From: Clostridium_I sp963725425
GTDB lineage: Bacteria > Bacillota > Clostridia > Clostridiales > Clostridiaceae
DNA length: 64,000 nucleotides
Assembly (NCBI GenBank): GCA_963725425.1
Contig: CAVRYJ010000044.1
Span: forward strand, 124,001-188,000
Direction: 5' to 3'
A model generated the notes under the pieces. The model was not told the DNA's origin, made no database searches, and was given only the letters and a program-made list of their open reading frames with translations. The position numbers and the translations under genes were made by a program. Of the stretch, positions 56,106 to 64,000 are shown in pieces. The first letter of the stretch is position 1, and each line of letters begins with the position of its first letter.

Positions 56106-58418
56106 GGTTGTGCTATTAACGCTACTTCTGTAAAAGTAACATTTTCATCAGCAGTAACAACTGCTCCTACTGCAAGTGATTTTACAGTAGCAGAAAGCGG
56201 AAGCAATATTGCTGTAAGTAATGTAGCTGTTGCTAGTGATAATTTGAGTGCTACATTAACATTAGCTACTCCATTAACAACAGGTTCTTTTACTGTTAAT
56301 GGAACAAGTGCAGCTATTGATTTAAGTGCTCCAGTTGTTAAATCAGCAGTGTTTTCTGGAATTGCAGCTGGAAGTACTATTACATTAACATATGACAAAA
56401 CACTTAATTCAAGTATTGTTCCAGCAGCTGGTGATTTTAAAGTTGTTGACAATGGTACTGCAGTTTCATTATATGGATATGTTCAAGTTAATAGTAATAC
56501 AGTAGTATTAACACTCTCTAGTGCTATTTCTAATGCTACTGACCCTATTACTGTAAGTTATATTCCTGGAGCAAATGTACTACAAAGTAGTTTAGGTACA
56601 AATGCAGCTGAATTTGATTTGTTAAGTGCAACAGCAGAACCAGCTAGCGCTCTTGCTACAGTTAGTTCACCTAAGGCAGTAGCTGCCATTGGAGCAACTG
56701 CTACAATTAGTTGGACTAACCCAACAAGTGGTACGACTCCAGCATCATATAACCTAGAGGCTTCTGTTAATGGCGGAGCATATACAACAGTAGAATCAGG
56801 CATATTAAATTCTGCAACTACCGCTACTTATACTGGTTTAAGTGGACAGTCAGTAGCATTTAAAGTAGTTTCAGTTGGAACTGGAACACCCGCTCCAACT
56901 GTTGAATCAACAGCTACAACAGCTATTACATTAGATTCAGTTGCACCAGCTTTAACTTCAGCTGTTGTAAATGGCAATATTATTACTTTAACTTATAGCA
57001 AACCTGTACAGACAGCAACTACTGGTGCAAGTTTCATCAGTGAGTATGGATTAACTGGTACAGCTGCAACTATTAGTTCTGGTACTATTAGTGGAAATAC
57101 AGTAACTCTTAAATTAAACCAAAGTGTTCTAAGCACAGATACCGTAAAAATACAGTATACAAATGCAACAGCTGGTAACGCTGGCGAAGATATAAATGAT
57201 GTAGTAGGAAATCAACTTGTGAATGATGCAACTGCAGGTGGTGTTACTAATGACACTATAGCAAATGCAGGAACTTTGTCTTTAGCAGGTTCAACTTCTA
57301 CGTCAAGTGCTATTAGTGAAAAACTAACATTGGCTGACGCTACAGGAACTGGAGTTGATGTAAGTTCAGCAGCTATGGCTTCTATTCAAATGACAGCTCC
57401 AGATGGAACTGTTACTACGATAGCACCTACAGCTAACAACTATATTTTGTTTAATGCACAAAATACAGCTGGTAATTACGTATTTAATATGACATCTCTT
57501 GCTGGGGTTAAATATCAAACGACACTTGCTTGGACAGCTCCAACGTCAGTAGTAGCAAATGCAACTGGAGTCGTAGATGCAACAAACGGTACAGAATTTG
57601 CTTTAGGAACACCAGCTCTTAGTTTAACAGCGAATACTTATGTTGTTGCACCTGATGGAACTGTATCAATAGCTACAGTCGATGCAAGCCATAATGTTGA
57701 ATTGAATGGTACTTCTAATGGAACATATACAATTTATACAAGTACTGCAGGAAATGTTTGGTCTAAATCAACAGTTTCATATCCAAATAGCTTTACGCCT
57801 ACTGTATCAAGTGCAACTGTAAATGGAACAACAATGGTTCTTAATTATAATGTTGCATTAAGTGGAACTCCAGCGGCTTCAGCATTCTCAGTTATGGATA
57901 ACGGTACAAGTGATGCAGTAACCAATGTTGCAGTATCTGGAACTACTGTAACATTAACTTTAACTAATGCGGTTCTTGCTAGTGACACAGGTACTGTTAG
58001 CTATACTGCACCGACTACTACTCCATTAGTAGGAGTTACAGGGAATGCTATTCAGGCTGCTTCATTCACAGGACAAAGTGTAACAGATAATACAACTGTT
58101 TCATCATTAGTAAGTGCAGCTGCTGCTACTGGAACAAGTAGTGTAGTGTTAACTTATTCTAGTGCTTTATCTGCAACTTCTGCAACTACACCTCCAGCAG
58201 CAACTAGTTATACTGTTACTGTTAATGGAGCTAATGATGCTGTAACAGGAGTAATTGTTAATGCTGCTAATAAAACTGTAACATTAGCTTTATCTGCTAA
58301 TGTTGCTGCAGGTCAGACAGTCGTTGTTAATTATAATAAGCCAACTACAAACTCTTTGACTGATGCTATTGGTAATAACGTGGCAGGGTTCTCAAATCAG
58401 ATTGTTGGAGTTCAATAG
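56106..58418 (+). pseudogene. 5'-truncated S-layer-like cassette (C-terminal domains only)
   Basis: Open from 56106 to TAG 58418 (770 codons) with no start codon plus ribosome site, no signal peptide, and a stop just upstream. Begins GCAINATSVKVTFSSAVTTA, the inside of an SbsC-like Ig domain, and contains at least four such units (KSAVFSGIAAGSTITLTYDK, SAVVNGNIITLTYSKPVQTA, SSATVNGTTMVLNYNVALSG, AATGTSSVVLTYSSAL), plus a fibronectin-like one near 56680-56900. Its 3' tail is a copy of the tail after the expressed S-layer gene. Either a remnant cut by the mobile element or a silent donor/alternative 3' exon. No group II domain V lies before it. Confidence 0.75.
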
Positions 58419-58419
58419 A

Positions 58420-59178
58420 AAACTCGCTTCACACACAATGAACTTCAATTGGCATGAACAATAAATAAGAAGAGAGAATCGTCAGACGTGACGGTTCTTT
58501 TTCTTTATCTAAAAATAACCATCCTGTCACTATATTGAACATCAAGTTAGAGCCTATCACTAACTACATCACAAATCATGTTGTGTATACTAATCTAATA
58601 TTTTAAATAATATAAATCAATATCTATTTAATATGATGATTTACATTATTTAGAATACTAAATTAATCATAAAGAGAATATATTCTATATTCTTTCCATA
58701 ATTGTATTTTCATATACATCATAGAGCCTTTAATAATATTCTTCTATCAAAGAACTAAATAAACAATAGAGTCATTTTGATATGGTGGCTTTTATTTAAC
58801 TAGGTTCATTATAACACACATTAAACTATAATTCGACTATTTGTTGATGGTAACGTAGGAATAAACTGTTAATATTTCATAAACATTTAATGATATTAAA
58901 TATGTATTAGAAATACATGGAAATTAATATAGAATTGTATGACAATGGAAGAACAATGTACCAACAAAATAATTGATTCACTCACAAAGCCTAAAAAACT
59001 CATTTACCGAAAACTTCAAAGAAATTCACTGTAAAATAATTCTCATATTCATTAGTAAATCCTCATTCTATTCATTTCAATAGTTTCTAACAATTCTACA
59101 GTACGATTTTTCACTGCATAATCTAAATAATGCAGTGAACTTGTATAAGCCTAAGATGGGTTAAAATCTGTCTTAAAC
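58420..59178 (+). repeat. long direct repeat (S-layer 3' tail), copy 2
   Basis: Matches 45885-46683 with scattered substitutions and small indels (for example AACCATCCTGTC vs AACCACTCTGCC). Distance between copies is about 12.5 kb in the same orientation, so recombination would delete everything from 46.7 to 58.4 kb. Confidence 0.88.
58475..58508 (+). terminator. terminator after truncated S-layer cassette
   Basis: AGAATCGTCA GACG TGACGGTTCT stem with TTTTTCTTT. Confidence 0.85.
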
Positions 59179-59215
59179 TATCGATAGTGCCAGTAGTGTT
59201 GATAAATAAGGCTAT
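59177..59215. repeat. partial mobile-element repeat R6
   Basis: CTATCGATAGTGCC then TAGTGTTGATAAATAAGGCT: the right half of the R family, directly at the end of long repeat copy 2. A similar CGATAGTGCCGATAAATA (R5) is at 49101-49118 inside the element. Confidence 0.6.
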
Positions 59216-59318
59216 AAAAAGTGTAGAATAAAATGTAGTATTCTGATAAGATAAGGGTAAGGAATAGCGAATATAATAATAAATAAATGGCAAAGGTATA
59301 TATGGGGGAAGTGAATAA

Positions 59319-60140
59319 ATGCCTAAGAGAAAAGCAAAGAATAAAGAAAATATAGTAGATGATAACTTCATAATGTCTCCTAAATTTGATTTTGTGTTTA
59401 AGTATATATTTGGAAACGAAAAAAATAAAGATCTGCTAATAGCACTACTAAGTGCCGTACTTTGCGTTCCAGAAGAAGAATTCGAAGGAATACAAATAAT
59501 AAATAGTGAACTGATAAAGGAATTCAAAGAAGATAAAAAAGGAATCCTAGACGTACGTGTAAAAACAAATAAAGGAAAACAGATAGATGTGGAGATACAA
59601 ATACTACCAACAGACTATATGGCAGAACGTACTCTCTTCTACTGGAGTAAGATGTATACTAGTCAAATAAAGTCAGGAGAAACCTATGATAATTTAAAGA
59701 AATGTATAACTATAAATATTGTAGATTTTAGATGTACACCACTAAAGAAGTTGTATTCTAGCTATCATCTAACAGAAGATGAAGCAGGGGACAAATTAAC
59801 AGATTTAATTGAGGTAAGATTCTTAGAGATACCAAAGCTATTTGATAAAGATATTGAAAGAGATGAAAATGATCCCGTGGTACAGTGGATGGAATTCTTG
59901 GATGGAAAATCGAAAGCTGCATAAATAATATTTATGCAGGGCAGGATGAGGAATACATAGAGGGTGTTGGAAATGTTATCAGAAAAGAATAAGGACATAA
60001 AGAAAGCCTATGATTTGTTACAGATAATAAGCAAGGATGAAAAGGCTAAGATGATATATGATGCTGAGCAGGCAGAAATTAGTGATGAGCGTACTAGAAT
60101 TAAATCTGCTAAAGAAAAAGGAACAAACTCGCTTCGCTCG
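59319..60140 (+). pseudogene. Rpn-family nuclease/transposase-like gene, disrupted
   Basis: The main frame (59319-59924, 201 aa) has MSPKFDFVFKYIFGNEKNKD and the PD-(D/E)XK core GILDVRVKTNKG / IDVEIQI. After the stop the family's C-terminus is found in the same frame from ATG 59973 (MLSEKNKDIKKAYDLLQIIS ... DERTRIKSAKEKG), but about 45 bp between contain two stops, indicating paired frame changes or substitution. The normal end is replaced by TNSLRS, read through the TTCGCTTCGCTCGT repeat. Nuclease core intact. Confidence 0.75.
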
Positions 60141-60175
60141 TAAAGACCCCCGAGGGTCATGAACAAAGTGTGAAC
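60126..60175. repeat. GC-rich hairpin plus GAACAAAGTGTGAAC, copy 1
   Basis: GACCCCCGAGGGTC hairpin followed by ATGAACAAAGTGTGAACAAA. Related: 60279-60312 (ACCCCCGGGGGT) and 63612-63640 (ACCCCACGGGGGTT). A GCTTCGCTCGTAAA leader also occurs at 45892. The copies flank the RAYT gene, making them candidate REP-like sites. Confidence 0.6.
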
Positions 60176-60197
60176 AAAAAAATATAAGCAAAGAAGA

Positions 60198-60229
60198 GAG
60201 AATCGCCAGACGTGGTGGTTCTCTTTTTT
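60198..60229 (+). terminator. terminator downstream of broken Rpn gene
   Basis: GAGAATCGCCA GACG TGGTGGTTCTC stem and T6. Confidence 0.85.
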
Positions 60230-60278
60230 CGTTAAATAATGATTTATCGAACAGAATTATGTTAATTGAAAAGAAATA

Positions 60279-60312
60279 AACCCCCGGGGGTAATGAACAA
60301 AGTATGAACAAA
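60279..60312. repeat. GC-rich hairpin plus GAACAAAGTATGAAC, copy 2
   Basis: AAACCCCCGGGGGT, self-complementary at its core, followed by AATGAACAAAGTATGAACAA. Confidence 0.6.
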
Positions 60313-60326
60313 CCAATAGTAGCAAA

Positions 60327-60358
60327 AAAAGAATCGTCAGATGTGACGATTCTTTTTT
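60327..60358 (+). terminator. terminator upstream of RAYT
   Basis: AAAGAATCGTCA GATG TGACGATTCTTT perfect stem, T-rich end; insulates the RAYT operon from the left. Confidence 0.88.
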
Positions 60359-60445
60359 ATTCCTGAAAATAAGCACCCTATGGAATAAAATTAATAGTAA
60401 TAGTCAATAATCTAGCTAAGAATTATTATGGACGGTGAAAAATAT

Positions 60446-61027
60446 ATGTCGGTAAAAGCTAAAACATGGTATCCTGACACTTCTTATCATATAACTGCAA
60501 GAGGAAATCGAAGAAATGATATATTTAAAGATGAGGAAGATTTCCAAATATATCTTACATTAATGGAAAATGCACTAGATTATTATGAAAATAAGTTCAA
60601 TATAGTTTGTTACTGCCTTATGGATAATCACGTTCACCTAATGATCCAAACAAAAGACATGCATTATAAATATTTTATCACAAGAGTTAATAGTATCTAT
60701 GCAAAGTTTTTTAATCACAAATACAATTATATAGGACACTTATACCAAGATAGATACTTTTCAGAAATCATAGAAACTGATAGCCAATCACTAGAGACTA
60801 GTAGGTATATTCACCTTAATCCCATGCGTGCAAACATGGTAACAAAACCAGAGGCGTATAAATGGAGTAGTTACTCTATGTACATTGGTAGTACTAAAGA
60901 GAAGCTAATAAATAGTAAAAGCATATTGAGTTATTTTAAAAATAGGCAAGATTATAAGACATTTGTTGAACAAGGAATAAATCATAAGTATGATAAGGAG
61001 ATGGGGGAAGTTGGCATCCGTAGTTAA
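60446..61027 (+). CDS. REP-associated tyrosine transposase (RAYT, Y1/IS200-like)
   Basis: 193 aa from ATG 60446, the start that gives the usual RAYT beginning SVKAKTWYPDTSYHITARGN. HUH motif in YCLMDNHVHLMIQ (His-x-His), followed by the helix with the expected catalytic Tyr (about YIGHLYQDRY), and RYIHLNPMRANMV, a RAYT hallmark. RAYTs are single-copy, domesticated-looking relatives of IS200 transposases that handle REP palindromes (known in enterobacteria). Its end overlaps the ComM-like gene, so the two are translationally linked. Confidence 0.85.
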   Translation: MSVKAKTWYPDTSYHITARGNRRNDIFKDEEDFQIYLTLMENALDYYENKFNIVCYCLMDNHVHLMIQTKDMHYKYFITRVNSIYAKFFNHKYNYIGHLYQDRYFSEIIETDSQSLETSRYIHLNPMRANMVTKPEAYKWSSYSMYIGSTKEKLINSKSILSYFKNRQDYKTFVEQGINHKYDKEMGEVGIRS

Positions 61028-62546
61028 TTCATTTGCAATAACAGGAATAGACGGATATGTGGTAACTATAGAAACGGATACTATTTTTGGAAAGCCTTCC
61101 TTTGCTATAGTAGGATTAGGTGATGCCGCTATTAGGGAAGCCACTCAACGAATAGAATCAGCTATAATTAACTCTAATTTTGAATTTCCCAAAATGAAAA
61201 TATTGATTAACCTAGCACCTAGTAATATAAAGAAAAGTGGCACGCATTTTGACTTACCTATGGCTATAGGACTGTTATTACAATCAAATCAGCTCGTAGT
61301 AGAAGAGATACATTCCTTCGGGTTAATAGGTGAACTATCTCTAAATGGTGAACTACGACCCTGTGCTGGTATTTTACCTATGGTTATTGAGGCTAAAAAT
61401 AATGGGATCAAAAATATAATAGTTCCAAAACAAAATATGCAGGAAGCCGCACTAGTTAAAGATATAAACATATTTGGTTTTAATACTCTAATAGAAGTAA
61501 CAAATTTCCTTCAGCAAATTTCTTCATATAATGACCAAGATATAAGTAAAGGGCATTATATTCAAAGAAAGTATATGTTGGATTTTGAAGATGTTCAAGG
61601 TCAGGCAATGGCAATAAATTATGTAGTCATTGCCTGTTCTGGAGGACATAACTTGCTAATGTCTGGAATACCAGGCTGTGGTAAATCAATGATAGCTAAA
61701 AGAATCCCCACAATATTACCATCAATGACGGAAGAAGAAGCTTTGGAAGTTACTAAAATATATAGTGTAGCAGGTTTATTAAGAAATAGTGGATCATTAA
61801 TAACCGAAAGACCTTTTAGATCTCCTCATCATAATGCATCTACCAATTCACTAGTTGGTGGTGGAAATAATGCTTTGCCTGGGGAAATATCATTAGCTCA
61901 CAATGGGGTGCTTTTTTTAGATGAAATTTCAGAGTTCAATAAGAAAGCCATTGATGCCTTAAGACAACCTCTTGAGGATGGAAAGGTAACAATATCAAGA
62001 GTTAATCACACTCATATATATCCCTGTAGTTTTATGCTTGTAGCCGCTATGAATCCTTGCCCTTGTGGATATTATGGAAATGCCAAATGTCATTGCTCAG
62101 ACTATGAAGTTTTAAAATATAGACAGAAATTATCTGGACCAATTATGGATAGAATAGATATTCAAAACTTTGTATCACAGGTAGATATAATGAATTTATC
62201 TAGTTGCAGCAAGGGAACAAAATCAGAAGATTTAAGAAAAAAAGTTGAAGAATCTAGAAATATTCGAAAAGTTAGATTTGAGAATTATAGTGGAATCAAT
62301 TGCAATGCACAAATGACACCAGCTTTAATTGCAGAATTCTGTAAGATTGATGAGGAGTCCAAAAGGTTATTCAAATTAGCTTTTGATAAATTTAATTATA
62401 GTGCAAGAAGCTTTCATAAATTCTTGAAGATAGCTAGAACTATAGCTGATTTAGAAGGAGAAAATAATATAAATTATAGTCATGTAGCAAAAGCGTTAAT
62501 GTGCAGAGAAATCGATAAAGATGAAACAACCATGGAGGTAGTTTAA
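61011..62546 (+). CDS. ComM-like Mg-chelatase-family AAA+ ATPase
   Basis: About 511 aa. Start set at TTG 61011 (AAGGAG at 60994-60999), giving LASVVNSFAITGIDGYVV, the usual ComM N-terminus; it overlaps RAYT by 17 bp. Lon-like N-terminal domain (FAIVGLGDAAIREATQRIES, NLAPSNIKKSGTHFDLPMAI), then AAA+ with Walker A GIPGCGKSM, Walker B GVLFLDEISEF, RPFRSPHHNAS, and the Cys-rich AAMNPCPCGYYGNAKCHC. ComM is a hexameric helicase that helps branch migration during natural transformation (known in Vibrio/Haemophilus); in Firmicutes the role is open. Paired with a DprA-like gene next. Confidence 0.88.
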   Translation: MASVVNSFAITGIDGYVVTIETDTIFGKPSFAIVGLGDAAIREATQRIESAIINSNFEFPKMKILINLAPSNIKKSGTHFDLPMAIGLLLQSNQLVVEEIHSFGLIGELSLNGELRPCAGILPMVIEAKNNGIKNIIVPKQNMQEAALVKDINIFGFNTLIEVTNFLQQISSYNDQDISKGHYIQRKYMLDFEDVQGQAMAINYVVIACSGGHNLLMSGIPGCGKSMIAKRIPTILPSMTEEEALEVTKIYSVAGLLRNSGSLITERPFRSPHHNASTNSLVGGGNNALPGEISLAHNGVLFLDEISEFNKKAIDALRQPLEDGKVTISRVNHTHIYPCSFMLVAAMNPCPCGYYGNAKCHCSDYEVLKYRQKLSGPIMDRIDIQNFVSQVDIMNLSSCSKGTKSEDLRKKVEESRNIRKVRFENYSGINCNAQMTPALIAEFCKIDEESKRLFKLAFDKFNYSARSFHKFLKIARTIADLEGENNINYSHVAKALMCREIDKDETTMEVV

Positions 62547-62547
62547 T

Positions 62548-63609
62548 ATGCTTCTGTATTGGATTTGGCTTAGCGAAATAGATGGAATTGGTCCAATTTT
62601 AGCTAAAAAGTTATTGGATGTGTTTAGTAATCCTGAAGAAATATATAAAGCTAATTTACTGGATCTAAAAGCCATAGATGGGCTTGGCTCTAATGTGGCA
62701 AATAGGATTTTCAATAATAAGAATACTGAAAAAGCTAAAGAATTACTAGAAAAATGTTATAAAAATAACATAGGCATTTTAACTTTAAATGATGAGTTAT
62801 ATGATAATAGATTCAAATACAAAGGTAGTCCCATAATTTTATATTATAAAGGAAATCTTAACAAGAGTGAAAAACTTGTATCTGTTATAGGTACTAGAGC
62901 TTGTACTGAATATGGCAAACAAGTAACAAAAGACATAACAAAATATTTAATCCGGGAAGGAAATACAATACTTAGCGGTATATCAAAAGGTATTGAGGCT
63001 ATTGCTCAAACTACAGCATTAAAAAATAACGGAAGAACTATTGTCTTTATGCCATGCGGAATTGATTATATTTATCCAAAAGAACATAGATCATTGATAG
63101 ATGCTATATCTAATAATGGAGTATTAATATCACAATATCCACCAGGGGATACAATAAAGAAAAGCTATTTTTTCGAGACGAACAAAAGAATGATGGAATG
63201 GTCATATAATGTAATTATAGTGGAGGCTCCACAAAAAAGTGGTACATTAGCCACTGTAGAATATGCTAATAAAATATCTAAAAAAGTATACGCAGTACCA
63301 CATAGTATATATTCAAAAGAAGGACAAGGCACTAATAATCTAATATATAACGAAAAAGCAGTGATGTTTTTACCTAAATTAAAGCCATTAAAACAAATGG
63401 ATTTAGAAACACAAAATGTAGATTTAAATGAGGTGCAGATAAAAATATTAAAAGAATTAAAGGATAGAGAAATTAATGTTGAGGAATTAAAACAATCATT
63501 AAAAATTAATGAAGTTATGCTATTGAATGAACTGTTTATATTAGAACTTATGGGGAAATTGCAGATAAAAGGGGGTATGGTTTCGGCAAAGATTCCCGTA
63601 GGATGGTGA
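62548..63609 (+). CDS. divergent DprA/Smf-like protein
   Basis: 353 aa, one base after the ComM-like stop. N-terminal HhH/SAM-like region (LLDVFSNPEEIYKANLLDLK), Rossmann core (VSVIGTRACTEYGKQVTKDI, LSGISKGIEAIAQTTAL, MPCGIDYIYPKEHRSL, GTLATVEYANKISKKVYAVP) and a winged-helix-like end. Compared with the usual SGxAxGIDxxAHxxAL and GRNRxI stretches, the His is Gln and the RNR region reads FFETNKRMMEWS. These are changes at conserved places, so it may be specialised or failing. DprA loads RecA on incoming ssDNA (known). Confidence 0.82.
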   Translation: MLLYWIWLSEIDGIGPILAKKLLDVFSNPEEIYKANLLDLKAIDGLGSNVANRIFNNKNTEKAKELLEKCYKNNIGILTLNDELYDNRFKYKGSPIILYYKGNLNKSEKLVSVIGTRACTEYGKQVTKDITKYLIREGNTILSGISKGIEAIAQTTALKNNGRTIVFMPCGIDYIYPKEHRSLIDAISNNGVLISQYPPGDTIKKSYFFETNKRMMEWSYNVIIVEAPQKSGTLATVEYANKISKKVYAVPHSIYSKEGQGTNNLIYNEKAVMFLPKLKPLKQMDLETQNVDLNEVQIKILKELKDREINVEELKQSLKINEVMLLNELFILELMGKLQIKGGMVSAKIPVGW

Positions 63610-64000
63610 AAACCCCACGGGGGTTGTGAACATAAACAAAAATCGTGAGACTCAAATAATGCCTATAGATAAAACACTTTTTTCATGTGTTTACTCTATA
63701 GGCACCATTTTGATGTCTCAACTCTTTTTAATAAAGACACGCAATTTTTACTCAAACCATGACACATCTTCCAAAGCGTCCAACCAAAGAAATTACAGTA
63801 TCTCCTGTTGGACAGCGAGTGTACTAGTGAAGTTACTCATGCTTCATAAGTACTATCATCAGTATAGTCTATGTTAAGCAACAAGTCATTATGAGACTAT
63901 TGGTACATATGGTTTATAGTGTGTCAATTGGTCTGATTAGGAGTTATTTGAAATTTAGATGAAACAGTTATAATTAATACCTATATATGAAACATAAATA
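63610..64000. other. non-coding end of window with two palindromic elements
   Basis: A hairpin ACCCCACGGGGGTT at about 63613-63627, the palindrome at 63661-63702 set in a longer imperfect inverted repeat (GAGACTCAAATAATG ... CATTTTGATGTCTC, 63648-63718), then about 280 bp without recognisable genes. Confidence 0.55.
63661..63702. repeat. palindromic element, copy 2
   Basis: GCCTATAGATAAAACAC / GTGTTTACTCTATAGGC around a T6-containing loop; same plan and near-identical arms to 2372-2417. Confidence 0.7.

Noticed and set aside
63626..63877. 83-aa open frame at the end of the window
   Set aside because: Runs through the palindromic element and has no ribosome site or recognisable composition.
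1..64000. tRNA or rRNA genes
   Set aside because: No cloverleaf-like or rRNA-like segment was recognised; a covariance-model scan would be needed to exclude them fully.

Overview
The window reads as a low-GC Clostridium-type (Firmicutes) genome segment: A/T-rich codon use, strong GGAGG-type ribosome sites, ChW-repeat surface protein, DUF3888, EFR1-type flavodoxin/ferredoxins, YtrA-type GntR. No rRNA or tRNA was seen. It is either a large multi-replicon plasmid or a chromosomal accessory region built from plasmid, surface-protein and mobile-element modules; the sequence alone does not decide.

Layout. 1-9 kb: frameshifted methyltransferase, EFR1 redox protein, a GT2/GT39 glycosyltransferase pair (YkcC/YkcB-like) with a 136-bp inverted-repeat element between them, DJ-1/PfpI protein, an esterase, and a decayed YtrA-type GntR/ABC operon. 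9-22 kb: Rpn-family nuclease, LysR regulator, and a carbohydrate cluster of three GH3 enzymes (one circularly permuted and membrane anchored, split at an A AAA AAG heptamer), a GtrA-like protein and a secreted esterase. The GH3 operon and the esterase share a closely similar upstream module that may bind the adjacent LysR product. 22-26 kb: TetR-controlled EFR1 pair, a frameshifted secreted chagasin-like inhibitor, DUF3888 remnant. 26-37.3 kb: four Rep_3-type initiators, each with its own iteron family, plus ParA, a decayed RHH gene and a second small RHH gene. A frameshifted S53 protease lies among them.

37.9-46.7 kb is a surface-protein locus. A ChW/Ig-like protein of about 1264 aa is followed by a repeat-rich S-layer-like gene whose stop codon lies at the very start of an ORF-less group II intron (44187-44947). 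The first GTGCG motif is exactly 8 nt downstream of the last sense codon, and splicing at that shifted site would fuse the upstream reading frame to a further 310-aa C-terminal module. This is the arrangement reported for the Clostridium tetani S-layer group II intron, which splices to make protein isoforms. A second C-terminal cassette without a start (56106-58418) carries a related roughly 760-800 bp 3' tail.

46.7-55.9 kb between these tails is a mobile element: two tyrosine recombinases, a primase-polymerase/helicase, DUF960, several unknowns, a HEPN/MNT pair, and a family of 50-60 bp inverted repeats between genes. 59-64 kb: a broken Rpn gene, a REP-associated tyrosine transposase (RAYT) overlapping a ComM-like ATPase, and a divergent DprA-like protein, set among small GC-rich hairpins.

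Two cautions. At least nine reading frames are broken by single-base indels, most in A/T runs, so several 'pseudogenes' may be sequencing errors. Also, at least nine copies of a 160-210 bp intergenic repeat (ACAATGGACA-type arrays around hairpins) fill many gaps.
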